Shown here: in pieces, positions 16,482 through 24,990 of the stretch
How the letters are laid out: every line of letters starts with the position of its first letter
Numbering within the stretch: position 1 is the stretch's first letter
NCBI GenBank assembly: GCA_944382835.1
Contig: CALWNP010000003.1
Coordinates: 1 to 64,000 of the forward strand
Origin: an uncultured Gemmiger sp.
GTDB taxonomy: Bacteria > Bacillota > Clostridia > Oscillospirales > Ruminococcaceae
DNA: 64,000 nucleotides
Direction of reading: 5' to 3'
Translations under genes and position numbers: made by a program
Notes under the pieces: generated by a model
The model's input: the letters and a program-made list of their open reading frames with translations, nothing else
The model's database searches: none
Told to the model about the DNA's origin: nothing

Positions 16482-17633
16482 ATGTCTAAAAAAATCACTC
16501 TGCTGGGTTCCACCGGTTCCATCGGAACCCAGAGCCTGGATGTGGCACGGATGCACGGCTACGAGATTTTCGGTCTGGCAGCCAACAGCCGGGTAGAACG
16601 GCTTCTTGCCCAGATTGAGGAGTTCCATCCCCAATATGTGGCAGTGGTCAATGAGGAAGCCTGCGACAAGCTGGAAGGAATGCTGTCCGGACGTGCCGAT
16701 GCACCCCGTCTGCTGCGTGGTGCTGAAGGCCTGCGCACCCTGGCCGCGATGGACGGTCCTGATGTGGTTCTCAATGCGGTGGTGGGCATTGCCGGACTGG
16801 CAGCCTCATTGGCTGCCATCGAGAGTGGCCATGACCTGGCGCTGGCCAACAAGGAGAGCCTGGTCACCGGCGGACACCTGGTCACCGATGCAGTGCGCCG
16901 TCGCGGCGTCAAACTGCTGCCGGTGGACAGTGAACACTCGGCGATCTTCCAGTGCCTGCAGGATGCAAACAGCGCAAAACGGCTGGAAAAGATCCTACTC
17001 ACCGCTTCCGGCGGTCCCTTCTTTGGGATGAAGACGGCGGAACTGGCCGGCAAAACCAAGGAAGACGCTCTCAAACACCCCAACTGGAATATGGGGGCCA
17101 AGATTACCATTGATTCGGCAACTCTGATGAACAAGGGCCTGGAGCTGATCGAAGCGGTCTGGCTGTTTGGTCTGCCGGAAGACCGGATTCAGATTGTGGT
17201 GCAGCGGGAAAGCATCATCCATTCGGCGGTGCAGTTCGCTGACCATTCCATCATTGCCCAGATGGGGGTGCCGGATATGCGCATTCCCATCCAGTATGCC
17301 CTGACCTGGCCGGATCGGCTGCCCAGTCCGGTGGAGGAGCTGGATTTCACCAAGCTCAAACACCTGAGCTTTGATGTGGTGGATGAGGAAACCTTCCGCT
17401 GCCTGGCCGCCTGCAAAAAGGCCATCCGCAAAGGTGGTCTGGGCCCCTGCGCGGCCAACGGCGCCAACGAGGAGGCGGTGCGTCTCTTCCTGCAGGACAA
17501 GATTGGCTTCCTGGACATTGGGCGGCTGGTGGAAGGGGTCGTGGACAGCGACAGCTATGGCGGAGACTATACGCTGGAAGATGTCTATGCCTGCGATGCC
17601 ATGGCCCGTGCCTACGTCAAGGCGCATGTTTGA
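16482..17633 (+). CDS. dxr: 1-deoxy-D-xylulose 5-phosphate reductoisomerase
   Basis: A 383-residue enzyme of the MEP isoprenoid pathway, making MEP from DXP with NADPH. The NADPH-binding GSTGSIGTQSLDV is at residues ~9-21, LANKESLV near 123 and the metal/substrate segment VDSEHSAIFQCL near 150. Together with ispG downstream it shows that isoprenoids are made by the MEP route. AAGGCGGTCGGAAAC precedes the start. Confidence 0.97.
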   Translation: MSKKITLLGSTGSIGTQSLDVARMHGYEIFGLAANSRVERLLAQIEEFHPQYVAVVNEEACDKLEGMLSGRADAPRLLRGAEGLRTLAAMDGPDVVLNAVVGIAGLAASLAAIESGHDLALANKESLVTGGHLVTDAVRRRGVKLLPVDSEHSAIFQCLQDANSAKRLEKILLTASGGPFFGMKTAELAGKTKEDALKHPNWNMGAKITIDSATLMNKGLELIEAVWLFGLPEDRIQIVVQRESIIHSAVQFADHSIIAQMGVPDMRIPIQYALTWPDRLPSPVEELDFTKLKHLSFDVVDEETFRCLAACKKAIRKGGLGPCAANGANEEAVRLFLQDKIGFLDIGRLVEGVVDSDSYGGDYTLEDVYACDAMARAYVKAHV

Positions 17634-17687
17634 TTTCAGCGGATTCCGGCCTGGAATCCGCCCTTGCATACAGTCAATGAGGTGCGT

Positions 17688-18770
17688 ATGTCTTCTTTGA
17701 TCACCCTGGTGGTATCGGTTCTGGTGTTTGGCGTGATCATCCTGGTGCATGAGCTAGGACATTTTCTGGCGGCCCGCCGGTTTGGCATCCGGGTCGTGGA
17801 GTTTTCCATCGGGTTTGGCCCGGCATTGTGGACCAGGATCAAAAACGGAACCCGTTATAGCTTGCGGCTGATCCCCGTCGGAGGCTACAACCTGATGGAT
17901 GGGGAGTCGTCCGATGAGGATGAGGAAGATCCCCCCGCACCTTCTTCCGCCGCTGCTGCGCAACCGCTGGTGGTATGCGGCAAAACCTTTTCGGAGGCCA
18001 CTGCCTGGCAGCGTTTTTTTGTGATTGCGGCAGGGGCGGTGATGAACTTCCTGCTAGGGTTTGTCCTTCTGGTGATTCTGCTGAGCTACCGCCAGGTTCT
18101 GACCAGCAAAATTATCTATGATTTTACCGACAACGCCCGCAGCCATGCCACCGGCCTTGAACCGGAGGATGAGATTCTGGCCATCAACGGGCACCACTGC
18201 TTTGTGGCCGAGGACGTCTACTACGAGCTGCAGCGCACCACCGACTTCACCGCTGATTTCACCGTTCTGCGGGATGGCAAGAAAGTGGTGGTGCCCGATG
18301 TGCAGTTTGATTCCACCACCGACGAGAACGGGAATGTCTCGATGGTGCTGGATTTCCGGGTTTACGGGATTCAGGTCAGCCCGCGCAGTGTTTTCAAAAC
18401 TGCCATGGATTATTTCATCTACTATGCCCGCATCATCCTGCGGGGCTTTTCCGACCTGTTTGTGGGGCGGGTAGGCTTGCAGGACCTGTCCGGTCCGGTG
18501 GGGGTGGTCACCGCGGTGGGGCATGCGGTGGGGGATGGCTGGCGTACGGTGCTGGAGCTTTCCGCCCTGCTGACCATCAACCTCGGTATCTTCAATCTTC
18601 TGCCTGTCCCAGGGCTGGATGGCGGCAAACTGCTGTTTCTGGCCTGGGAGGGGATCACCCGGCATCCGGTGCCGGAACGGCTCCAGCTGATCATCAACAC
18701 GGCCGGCATTCTGATGCTGTTGGGCCTGATGATCCTGGTGACCTGGCAGGATGTCTTTCGTATCCTATAA
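17688..18770 (+). CDS. rseP: RseP/RasP-type intramembrane site-2 zinc metalloprotease
   Basis: A 360-residue membrane protease. The zinc-binding HELGH is at residues 21-25 in the first helix, a PDZ-like domain follows at ~150-230, and the third ligand motif LLPVPGLDGGK is near 305. It is expected to cut anti-sigma factors or signal-peptide remnants within the membrane. Between the first cytoplasmic loop (GGYNLMDGE) and the second helix there is an acidic then Pro/Ala-rich insert of about 25 residues (~68-92). I start at ATG 17688, after GAGGTG; 17664 is the longer alternative. Confidence 0.93.
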   Translation: MSSLITLVVSVLVFGVIILVHELGHFLAARRFGIRVVEFSIGFGPALWTRIKNGTRYSLRLIPVGGYNLMDGESSDEDEEDPPAPSSAAAAQPLVVCGKTFSEATAWQRFFVIAAGAVMNFLLGFVLLVILLSYRQVLTSKIIYDFTDNARSHATGLEPEDEILAINGHHCFVAEDVYYELQRTTDFTADFTVLRDGKKVVVPDVQFDSTTDENGNVSMVLDFRVYGIQVSPRSVFKTAMDYFIYYARIILRGFSDLFVGRVGLQDLSGPVGVVTAVGHAVGDGWRTVLELSALLTINLGIFNLLPVPGLDGGKLLFLAWEGITRHPVPERLQLIINTAGILMLLGLMILVTWQDVFRIL

Positions 18771-18800
18771 CTGTTCATAAAACCCAAGGAGGTCCCGCGT

Positions 18801-19850
18801 ATGCGTCAACTGAAAAAGACCGTCAAGATTGGCAATGTGGTCATCGGCGGCAACAACCCCATTGCGGTGCAGACGATGCTGAATGTTCCCATCCAGGATG
18901 TGGAGGGCAATGTGGCCCAGGCCAAGCGAGTGGCTGCTGCCGGATGCCAGATCGTCCGCGTTACCGTGCCCACTCCCGCCGATGCCCGGGTGGTCAGCGC
19001 CATCAAGGAAGCGGTGGATATCCCGGTGGTGGCGGACATCCATTTTGATTACAAGGCTGCGCTGGCCGCCATCGACGCCGGTGCCGATAAAATCCGCATC
19101 AACCCCGGCAACATTGGTTCGGATGATCGGGTGAAGGCAGTGGCAGATGCCTGCAACGCCAAAAACATCCCCATCCGCATCGGGGTCAACGGCGGCAGCC
19201 TGGAAAAACACATCCTGGCCAAATACGGCGCTCCGGTTCCCGAAGCCATGGTGGAGAGTGCCATGTACCATGTCCGGCTGCTGGAAAAGCACGATTTTGA
19301 CAACATTGTCATCTCCATCAAATCCAGCAACGTGCCGCGGATGATGGCGGCTTACCGGATGCTCAGTGCCCAGTGCGACTATCCGCTGCATGTGGGGGTG
19401 ACCGAGGCGGGTGGTACCCGGATGGGGCTGATCAAGTCCGGCATGGGCATCGGCGGGCTGCTGCTGGAAGGGATCGGGGATACCCTGCGGGTTTCTCTTA
19501 CCGATGATCCCGAAAATGAAGTGTATGCCGGATTTGATATCCTGCGTGCCGCGGGGTTCGCGGTGGCTGGGCCGGAGATCATCAGCTGCCCCACCTGCGG
19601 ACGCACCCAGTATCCCATGACCGAGATCGCCAAAGAGGTGGAGCGCCGCCTGCGGGAGGATGGCTTCAAGAAGCCTCTGAAGATCGCGATTATGGGCTGC
19701 ATTGTCAACGGTCCCGGAGAGGCCAGCGATGCCGACATCGGCATTGCCGGCGGCAAGGAAGAGGCACTGCTCTTCATCCACGGGGAACGGGTCCGGATGC
19801 TCAAGGGAGACATTGTGGGGCAGCTTTTGGACGAAATCTACAAGCTCTGA
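18801..19850 (+). CDS. ispG: 4-hydroxy-3-methylbut-2-enyl diphosphate synthase
   Basis: A 349-residue Fe-S enzyme of the MEP pathway. The N-terminal TIM-barrel part (PIAVQTMLNVP, VADIHFDYKAAL) and the C-terminal cluster domain are present; C263 and C266 (CPTCGRTQ) and C300 (MGCIVNGPGE) are the expected three [4Fe-4S] ligands. This is the short bacterial form. AAGGAGGTCCCGCGT precedes the start, which is 30 bases after rseP. Confidence 0.97.
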   Translation: MRQLKKTVKIGNVVIGGNNPIAVQTMLNVPIQDVEGNVAQAKRVAAAGCQIVRVTVPTPADARVVSAIKEAVDIPVVADIHFDYKAALAAIDAGADKIRINPGNIGSDDRVKAVADACNAKNIPIRIGVNGGSLEKHILAKYGAPVPEAMVESAMYHVRLLEKHDFDNIVISIKSSNVPRMMAAYRMLSAQCDYPLHVGVTEAGGTRMGLIKSGMGIGGLLLEGIGDTLRVSLTDDPENEVYAGFDILRAAGFAVAGPEIISCPTCGRTQYPMTEIAKEVERRLREDGFKKPLKIAIMGCIVNGPGEASDADIGIAGGKEEALLFIHGERVRMLKGDIVGQLLDEIYKL

Positions 19851-19866
19851 TTCCCGACCCGACAAG

Positions 19867-20109
19867 ATGGAGAGCGTATTGGAAGTTTTGATTGAACTGG
19901 TGGGCGAGTTCCTGGTGGCGTTGCTGCCTGAGCGCTTTCGCCGATGGTTGGTCGCGGTGGTGCTGGTGTTGTTCGGCGCATTTGCGGCTTTTTGCCTCTG
20001 CAACGGGATGCCGGTGGTGGGAGCCGCCGTCGGCATTATCGCTTTGGTCGGTGCGGGAGCGGGGCTGTACGGCCTTTGCCGCCCTCAGAAGAAAAGGGGA
20101 AAACGATGA
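19867..20109 (+). CDS. small two-helix membrane protein, unknown function
   Basis: An 80-residue protein with an amphipathic N-terminal segment (VLIELVGEFLVALLPERF), two hydrophobic helices at about 24-42 and 46-68, and a basic tail (RPQKKRGKR). The positive tail places it in the membrane with the C-terminus inside. The ATG at 19867 has no good ribosome site but lies 17 bases after ispG and its stop overlaps the next ATG (ATGA), the pattern of a translated operon gene. No family recognised. Confidence 0.6.
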   Translation: MESVLEVLIELVGEFLVALLPERFRRWLVAVVLVLFGAFAAFCLCNGMPVVGAAVGIIALVGAGAGLYGLCRPQKKRGKR

Positions 20110-20570
20110 GGCTGGCACCCTACCACTCCCGGGACCTTATGCAGATGCTTCAGCTCTTTGACCGGACGGTGCACATCGTCAACGCAGCGGATTACACCCA
20201 AGAACAGCTGAATGCCTGGTCGGACGGACAGCCGGATTTGGAGCGCTGGGACCAGTCTTTGCAGGTCCATCACACCCTGCTGGCCTGGCAGGGGGGAGAG
20301 CTGCTGGGGTTTGCCGATATGGCAGCCGATGGTTATCTGGATCGCCTGTATGTGTCCGCCGATTGCCAGCATCGCGGGGTGGGAACCGCCCTCTGCGATG
20401 CCCTGGAGGGCGCCTGCAGCGCGCCTGCTTTTACCACCCATGCCTCCATCACCGCTAAGCCCTTTTTCCTTCGGCGGGGCTATCGGGTCTTATATCCGCA
20501 GAAGGTGATGTGCCGCGGCGTGGAGATGACCAACTTTGTTATGCAGAAGGATGCACCCAAAACAGATTGA
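20106..20570 (+). CDS. GNAT-family N-acetyltransferase
   Basis: A 154-residue single-domain acetyltransferase. The acetyl-CoA loop QHRGVGTAL is near residues 87-95 after the strand YLDRLYVSADC; the C-terminal FFLRRGYRVLYPQKV is typical of YafP-like and related small GNATs. The substrate is unknown. ATG 20106 overlaps the stop of the small membrane protein, with GAAAAGGGGAAA upstream. It precedes polC by 9 bases in the superoperon. Confidence 0.85.
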   Translation: MRLAPYHSRDLMQMLQLFDRTVHIVNAADYTQEQLNAWSDGQPDLERWDQSLQVHHTLLAWQGGELLGFADMAADGYLDRLYVSADCQHRGVGTALCDALEGACSAPAFTTHASITAKPFFLRRGYRVLYPQKVMCRGVEMTNFVMQKDAPKTD

Positions 20571-20579
20571 GGTAAAAAT

Positions 20580-23500
20580 TTGAAACCATATGTCACTCAG
20601 GTCTGGCCGCAGTTCACGGCAGACCAGCAGTTTTGCGCCTGTTTCGGCGATGTTCTGGTGGAGCGGGTGGAGCTTTACCGCACCGCCCGCAAATGTATCA
20701 TCTGCCTGCGCAGTGCCGCTCCGTTGGACCCGGCCCTGTGCGGGCGCCTTTGTGCGTCACTGGATCAGATCTTTGCCGGTTACGAGCTGACACTGCGCAA
20801 TTACTTCAACTATCGTGCCATCACCCCTGCGGCGGTGCAGGCTTTGATTGAGGAGCTGAAGCAGCAGGGAATGCCGGTGAACGGTTTTCTGGACCGGGAA
20901 CAACCGGTGGTGATCGGCAGCGACGGATTAACCATCCGGGTCAATGCGGGGCGGCAGATTCTGGAAAGCGTGGAGCTGCCCCGCCACCTGGCAGAGCTGG
21001 TGCAGGAGCGCACCGGCACTCTGCCTGTGGTGCGGATGGAGGATACCGGGCCCTCTCTGAAGCCGGAGGAATTTGAGCGCAAGGTGCTGGAAAAGACCCC
21101 GGCAGTCCGGTTTGAATCCAAGAAGGAGATCGAGCCCTTCCAGATTGACGGCCTGGCCCTCACCGGCAAACCCAAGCTGTTCCACGGCAAGGTGTTCAAG
21201 CCTGCCGATCTGCGTCCCCTCAACGATCTGGGGGATGGCGGCAAGGTGACGGTGTGGGGCGATGTCTTTGCCAGCGAGGTCAAGGGCAACCGCCGCAAGA
21301 TCTACTTTACCTCCATCACCGACTACAATGGTTCGGTTAACCTCAAGGTGCTGGGGGATGACGGCGAGGACATGTCCAAGTGGGAGGGCATCAAGCCTGG
21401 TACCACTCTCATCGTCCGGGGCAACTATACCTACGACAAATACGAGCACGATTTTGTGCTGCTGCCTTACGATGTGCTGCAGGTGGAGCGCCAGCCCCGC
21501 CAGGACGACGCCCCCGAAGGGCACAAGCGGGTGGAGCTGCATCTGCACACCAAGTCCAGCAGCATGGACGGCTTCTGTGATTCGGGCAAGATTGTCCGGC
21601 TGGCCCATCGGATGGGACACCGGGCCATTGCCATCACCGACCACGGAGTCTGCCAGGGATACCCCGAAGCCATGCTGGCGGCCGATGACATCCATGCACA
21701 GGACCCGGACTTCAAGCTGATCTACGGCTGTGAGGCCTATTTTGTGGACGATATGATCCCGGCGGTCTACGGCCACGCCCAGATGCCGCTCACCGGCAGT
21801 TTTGTGGTCTTTGACACCGAAACCACCGGTCTGAGCCCCAACAATGACGCTCTCACCGAGATCGGTGCCGTCTATGTGGAGAATGGCAAGATCAACGAGG
21901 AGAAGAAATTCTGCACCTTTGTCAATCCCGGCCGGCCCATCCCGCCCAAGGTGGTGGAGCTCACCGGCATCAATGACGGCATGGTGGCGGATGCCCCCAG
22001 CCCTGGCGAAGCCATCCGCCAGTTCAAGGAATTCTGCGGCGACAACATTCTGGTGGCCCATAACGCCAGCAGTTTTGATATGCTTTTCATCCGCAAAGCA
22101 GGGGACCATGCCGGGGTCAGCTTTGACAACACCTATCTGGATACCCTGCCCATGGCCCAGGCGTTGTTCCCGGGGCTGCGCAACTACAAGCTGGATACCG
22201 TCAACAAGCATCTGGAGATCCCGCCCTTCAACCATCACCGAGCGGTGGATGATGCCATGGCTCTGGCCCGGATCTTTGAAAAGATGCTGGAAGACTTGAA
22301 TGAAAAGGATATTCACACGGTGGAAGCGGTCAACACCGGATTGGGCGGCAACAAAGAGGTGCTCAAAAAGAAATACTACCACCTGATCATCTTGGTCCAG
22401 AACCAGATCGGGCTGAAAAACCTCTACCGCATTGTCAGTGCGGCCCACACCAAGTATTTCTTCAAAAAGCCACGGGTGCCACGCAGTCTGCTGAACCAGT
22501 ACCGGGAGGGTCTCTTGCTCTCCTCGGCCTGTGAAGCAGGAGAACTTTACAGGGCAATCGTGGCCGGCAAGAGCCATGACGAACTGCTGCGCATTGCCGA
22601 CTACTATGACATCCTGGAGGTCCAGCCGCTGGGCAACAACGAGTTCATGGTCCGCAACGGGCAGGTGGATTCCATCGAGGCGGTGAAAAACTTCAACCGC
22701 ACCGTCATCCAGCTGGGCGAGGAACTGCACAAGCCGGTCATTGCCACCGGTGACGTTCATTTCCAGGAGCCGGAGGACCGGATTTACCGGGCCATCCTGC
22801 AGGCCGGCAATGGCTTCAAGGATGCTGACAATCAGGCGCCTCTGTACTACCGCACCACCCAGGATATGCTGGATGCCTTCAGCTATCTCACCAAGGAAAA
22901 GGCTTATGAGTTGGTGGTGACCAATCCCAACAAGATCGCCGCTACCATCGATGGAAACCTGCGTGCCATCCCCAAGGGGACCTATCCGCCTTCCATCGAC
23001 GGCGCCGAGGAACAGCTGCGTTCCGCCACCTGGAAACATGCCCGGCGGGATTACGGCGATCCGTTGCCCGATGTGCTGCAAAAGCGGCTGAAAAAGGAAC
23101 TGGATTCCATCTGCGGCCATGGATATGCGGTTTTGTACGTCATCGCGGTCAAACTGGTGGCCTTCTCCAACGCAGGCGGTTACCAGGTGGGCAGCCGTGG
23201 TTCGGTGGGCTCCTCCGCAGTGGCCCACTTTTCGGGCATTTCCGAGGTCAACAGCATGCCGCCGCACTACCTCTGCCCTGAATGTAAACACAGCGAATGG
23301 ATTGACGACGGCGTTCACATGGACGGCTTTGACCTGCCGGACAAAAAGTGCCCGGTCTGCGGTACGGCTATGGTGATGGACGGTCACGACATCCCCTTCG
23401 AGACCTTCCTGGGGTTCTACGGCGACAAGGAACCCGATATCGACCTGAACTTCTCCGGCATGTACCAGTCCAACGTCCACCGCTATACCGAGGAACTCTT

Positions 23501-24881
23501 CGGCAAGGAGAACGTCTTCAAGGCGGGGACTGTGTCGGGTTTGCAGGACAAAACCGCTTACGGGTACGTGAAGAAGTATCTGGAAGAACGGAACAAGACG
23601 GTGAACCGTGCCGAGGAAAACCGACTTTGCATGGGTTGTACCGGTGTCAAGCGTACCACCGGACAGCATCCCGGCGGCATGGTCGTTGTACCGTCCACCT
23701 TTGACATCTACGATTTCTGTGCCATCCAGCACCCTGCCGATGATGTCAAAGGAGGTTTGCTCACCACCCACTTCGAATTCAAATATCTCCACGATACTCT
23801 GCTCAAACTGGACGAGCTGGGCCACGATGTGCCCACCTTCTACAAGTATTTCGAGGAGATGTCGGGCATCCCCATCGATTCGGTGCCGATGAACGATCCC
23901 AAGGTGTACAGTTTGCTGACCTCCACCGAGGCCCTGGGGGTGACCCCGGAGCAGATCGGCAGCCAGACCGGCACCTTCGGAATCCCCGAGATGGGTACCA
24001 ACTTTGTGCGTCAGATGCTGCTGGATGCACAGCCCAAAAACTTTTCCGAGCTGATCCAGATTTCCGGGCTTTCCCATGGCACCGATGTCTGGACCAACAA
24101 CGCCGATGAGCTGATCCGCAACAAAACCTGCACCATTGCCGAGGTGATCGGCTGCCGTGACAGCATCATGCTGTACCTGCTTCGCAAGGGCCTGGAACCC
24201 AAGATGGCCTTTGATATCATGGAGGCTGTCCGAAAAGGCAAGGTGGCCAAAGGCGGCTTCAAGCCAGGCTGGGAAGAAGCCATGCGGGAGCACGATGTGC
24301 CGGACTGGTACATCGAATCCTGCCGCAAGATCAAGTATATGTTCCCCAAAGCCCATGCGGTGGCCTACCTGATGGCGGCCATCCGGCTGATGTGGTTCAA
24401 GGTGTACCATCCGCCCGTCTTTTACGCGGTTTACTTTACCGTCCGCGGCGCCGACATCGACTACGAGGCTGCGGTGGGCGGCATGCGGGTGGCCAAGGAA
24501 CATATCCGGGACAATGAGAAAATCCCCAAGGATGAGCGCACTGCCAAGGATGACGATGCTCTGGTCAGCCTGCAGATTGTCAACGAGATGCTGCAGCGCG
24601 GGTACCAGTTCCTGCCCATTGAATTGGGGAAGAGCTACGCCACCAAGTATATTGTGGAGGAGGGAAAGGTCCGTCTGCCTTTCACCGCCCTGCGCGGCCT
24701 GGGAGAAACCGCCGCCATCGCCCTGGAGGAAGCTACCATGCACGGCCAGGAATATATCTCGGTGGAGGAACTACAGCATGCCTCGGGGGTGTCCGGCTCC
24801 ATCTTCGACAAGCTGAGGGAGGTTGGCGCTCTGGGCAATCTGCCCGAAACCAGTCAGGTGGACTTTTTCAGTATGCTATGA
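20580..24881 (+). CDS. polC: DNA polymerase III alpha subunit, Gram-positive PolC type
   Basis: A 1433-residue replicative polymerase, the length of Bacillus PolC (~1437). Order seen: N-terminal domain, OB fold (~residues 215-310), PHP domain starting HLHTKSSSMDG (~320), an inserted DEDDh proofreading exonuclease with FDTETTG at 411-417, PHP continuation, and the polymerase core with a four-Cys zinc site (C899, C902, C924, C927). The start is TTG at 20580 with GAGGT six bases upstream; no ATG is suitably placed. It ends the pyrH block and is followed by a terminator. Confidence 0.97.
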   Translation: MKPYVTQVWPQFTADQQFCACFGDVLVERVELYRTARKCIICLRSAAPLDPALCGRLCASLDQIFAGYELTLRNYFNYRAITPAAVQALIEELKQQGMPVNGFLDREQPVVIGSDGLTIRVNAGRQILESVELPRHLAELVQERTGTLPVVRMEDTGPSLKPEEFERKVLEKTPAVRFESKKEIEPFQIDGLALTGKPKLFHGKVFKPADLRPLNDLGDGGKVTVWGDVFASEVKGNRRKIYFTSITDYNGSVNLKVLGDDGEDMSKWEGIKPGTTLIVRGNYTYDKYEHDFVLLPYDVLQVERQPRQDDAPEGHKRVELHLHTKSSSMDGFCDSGKIVRLAHRMGHRAIAITDHGVCQGYPEAMLAADDIHAQDPDFKLIYGCEAYFVDDMIPAVYGHAQMPLTGSFVVFDTETTGLSPNNDALTEIGAVYVENGKINEEKKFCTFVNPGRPIPPKVVELTGINDGMVADAPSPGEAIRQFKEFCGDNILVAHNASSFDMLFIRKAGDHAGVSFDNTYLDTLPMAQALFPGLRNYKLDTVNKHLEIPPFNHHRAVDDAMALARIFEKMLEDLNEKDIHTVEAVNTGLGGNKEVLKKKYYHLIILVQNQIGLKNLYRIVSAAHTKYFFKKPRVPRSLLNQYREGLLLSSACEAGELYRAIVAGKSHDELLRIADYYDILEVQPLGNNEFMVRNGQVDSIEAVKNFNRTVIQLGEELHKPVIATGDVHFQEPEDRIYRAILQAGNGFKDADNQAPLYYRTTQDMLDAFSYLTKEKAYELVVTNPNKIAATIDGNLRAIPKGTYPPSIDGAEEQLRSATWKHARRDYGDPLPDVLQKRLKKELDSICGHGYAVLYVIAVKLVAFSNAGGYQVGSRGSVGSSAVAHFSGISEVNSMPPHYLCPECKHSEWIDDGVHMDGFDLPDKKCPVCGTAMVMDGHDIPFETFLGFYGDKEPDIDLNFSGMYQSNVHRYTEELFGKENVFKAGTVSGLQDKTAYGYVKKYLEERNKTVNRAEENRLCMGCTGVKRTTGQHPGGMVVVPSTFDIYDFCAIQHPADDVKGGLLTTHFEFKYLHDTLLKLDELGHDVPTFYKYFEEMSGIPIDSVPMNDPKVYSLLTSTEALGVTPEQIGSQTGTFGIPEMGTNFVRQMLLDAQPKNFSELIQISGLSHGTDVWTNNADELIRNKTCTIAEVIGCRDSIMLYLLRKGLEPKMAFDIMEAVRKGKVAKGGFKPGWEEAMREHDVPDWYIESCRKIKYMFPKAHAVAYLMAAIRLMWFKVYHPPVFYAVYFTVRGADIDYEAAVGGMRVAKEHIRDNEKIPKDERTAKDDDALVSLQIVNEMLQRGYQFLPIELGKSYATKYIVEEGKVRLPFTALRGLGETAAIALEEATMHGQEYISVEELQHASGVSGSIFDKLREVGALGNLPETSQVDFFSML

Positions 24882-24886
24882 TTCAG

Positions 24887-24932
24887 GCCCCGCCCCGGTT
24901 CGCATCCTGCGAAAAGGGGACGGGGCATTTTG
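24887..24932 (+). terminator. terminator after polC
   Basis: GCCCCGCCCC pairs with GGGGACGGGGC (24887-24896 with 24916-24926, one bulge) and is followed by ATTTT. Confidence 0.85.
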
Positions 24933-24958
24933 GTAAGGTCAGCCGGAACGGGCATACT
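24930..24958 (+). promoter_or_regulatory. candidate promoter of the amidohydrolase gene
   Basis: TTGGTA (24930-24935) is 17 bases from CATACT (24953-24958); the start codon is 32 bases further on. Confidence 0.4.
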
Positions 24959-24990
24959 AGTGGTAACTGTGATACAACGGAGGCGACACG

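Noticed and set aside
20928..24743. Very long (1271-codon) antisense frame opposite polC
   Set aside because: GC-rich third positions of polC keep the opposite frame open. The translation has no family features and no ribosome site; polC is certain.
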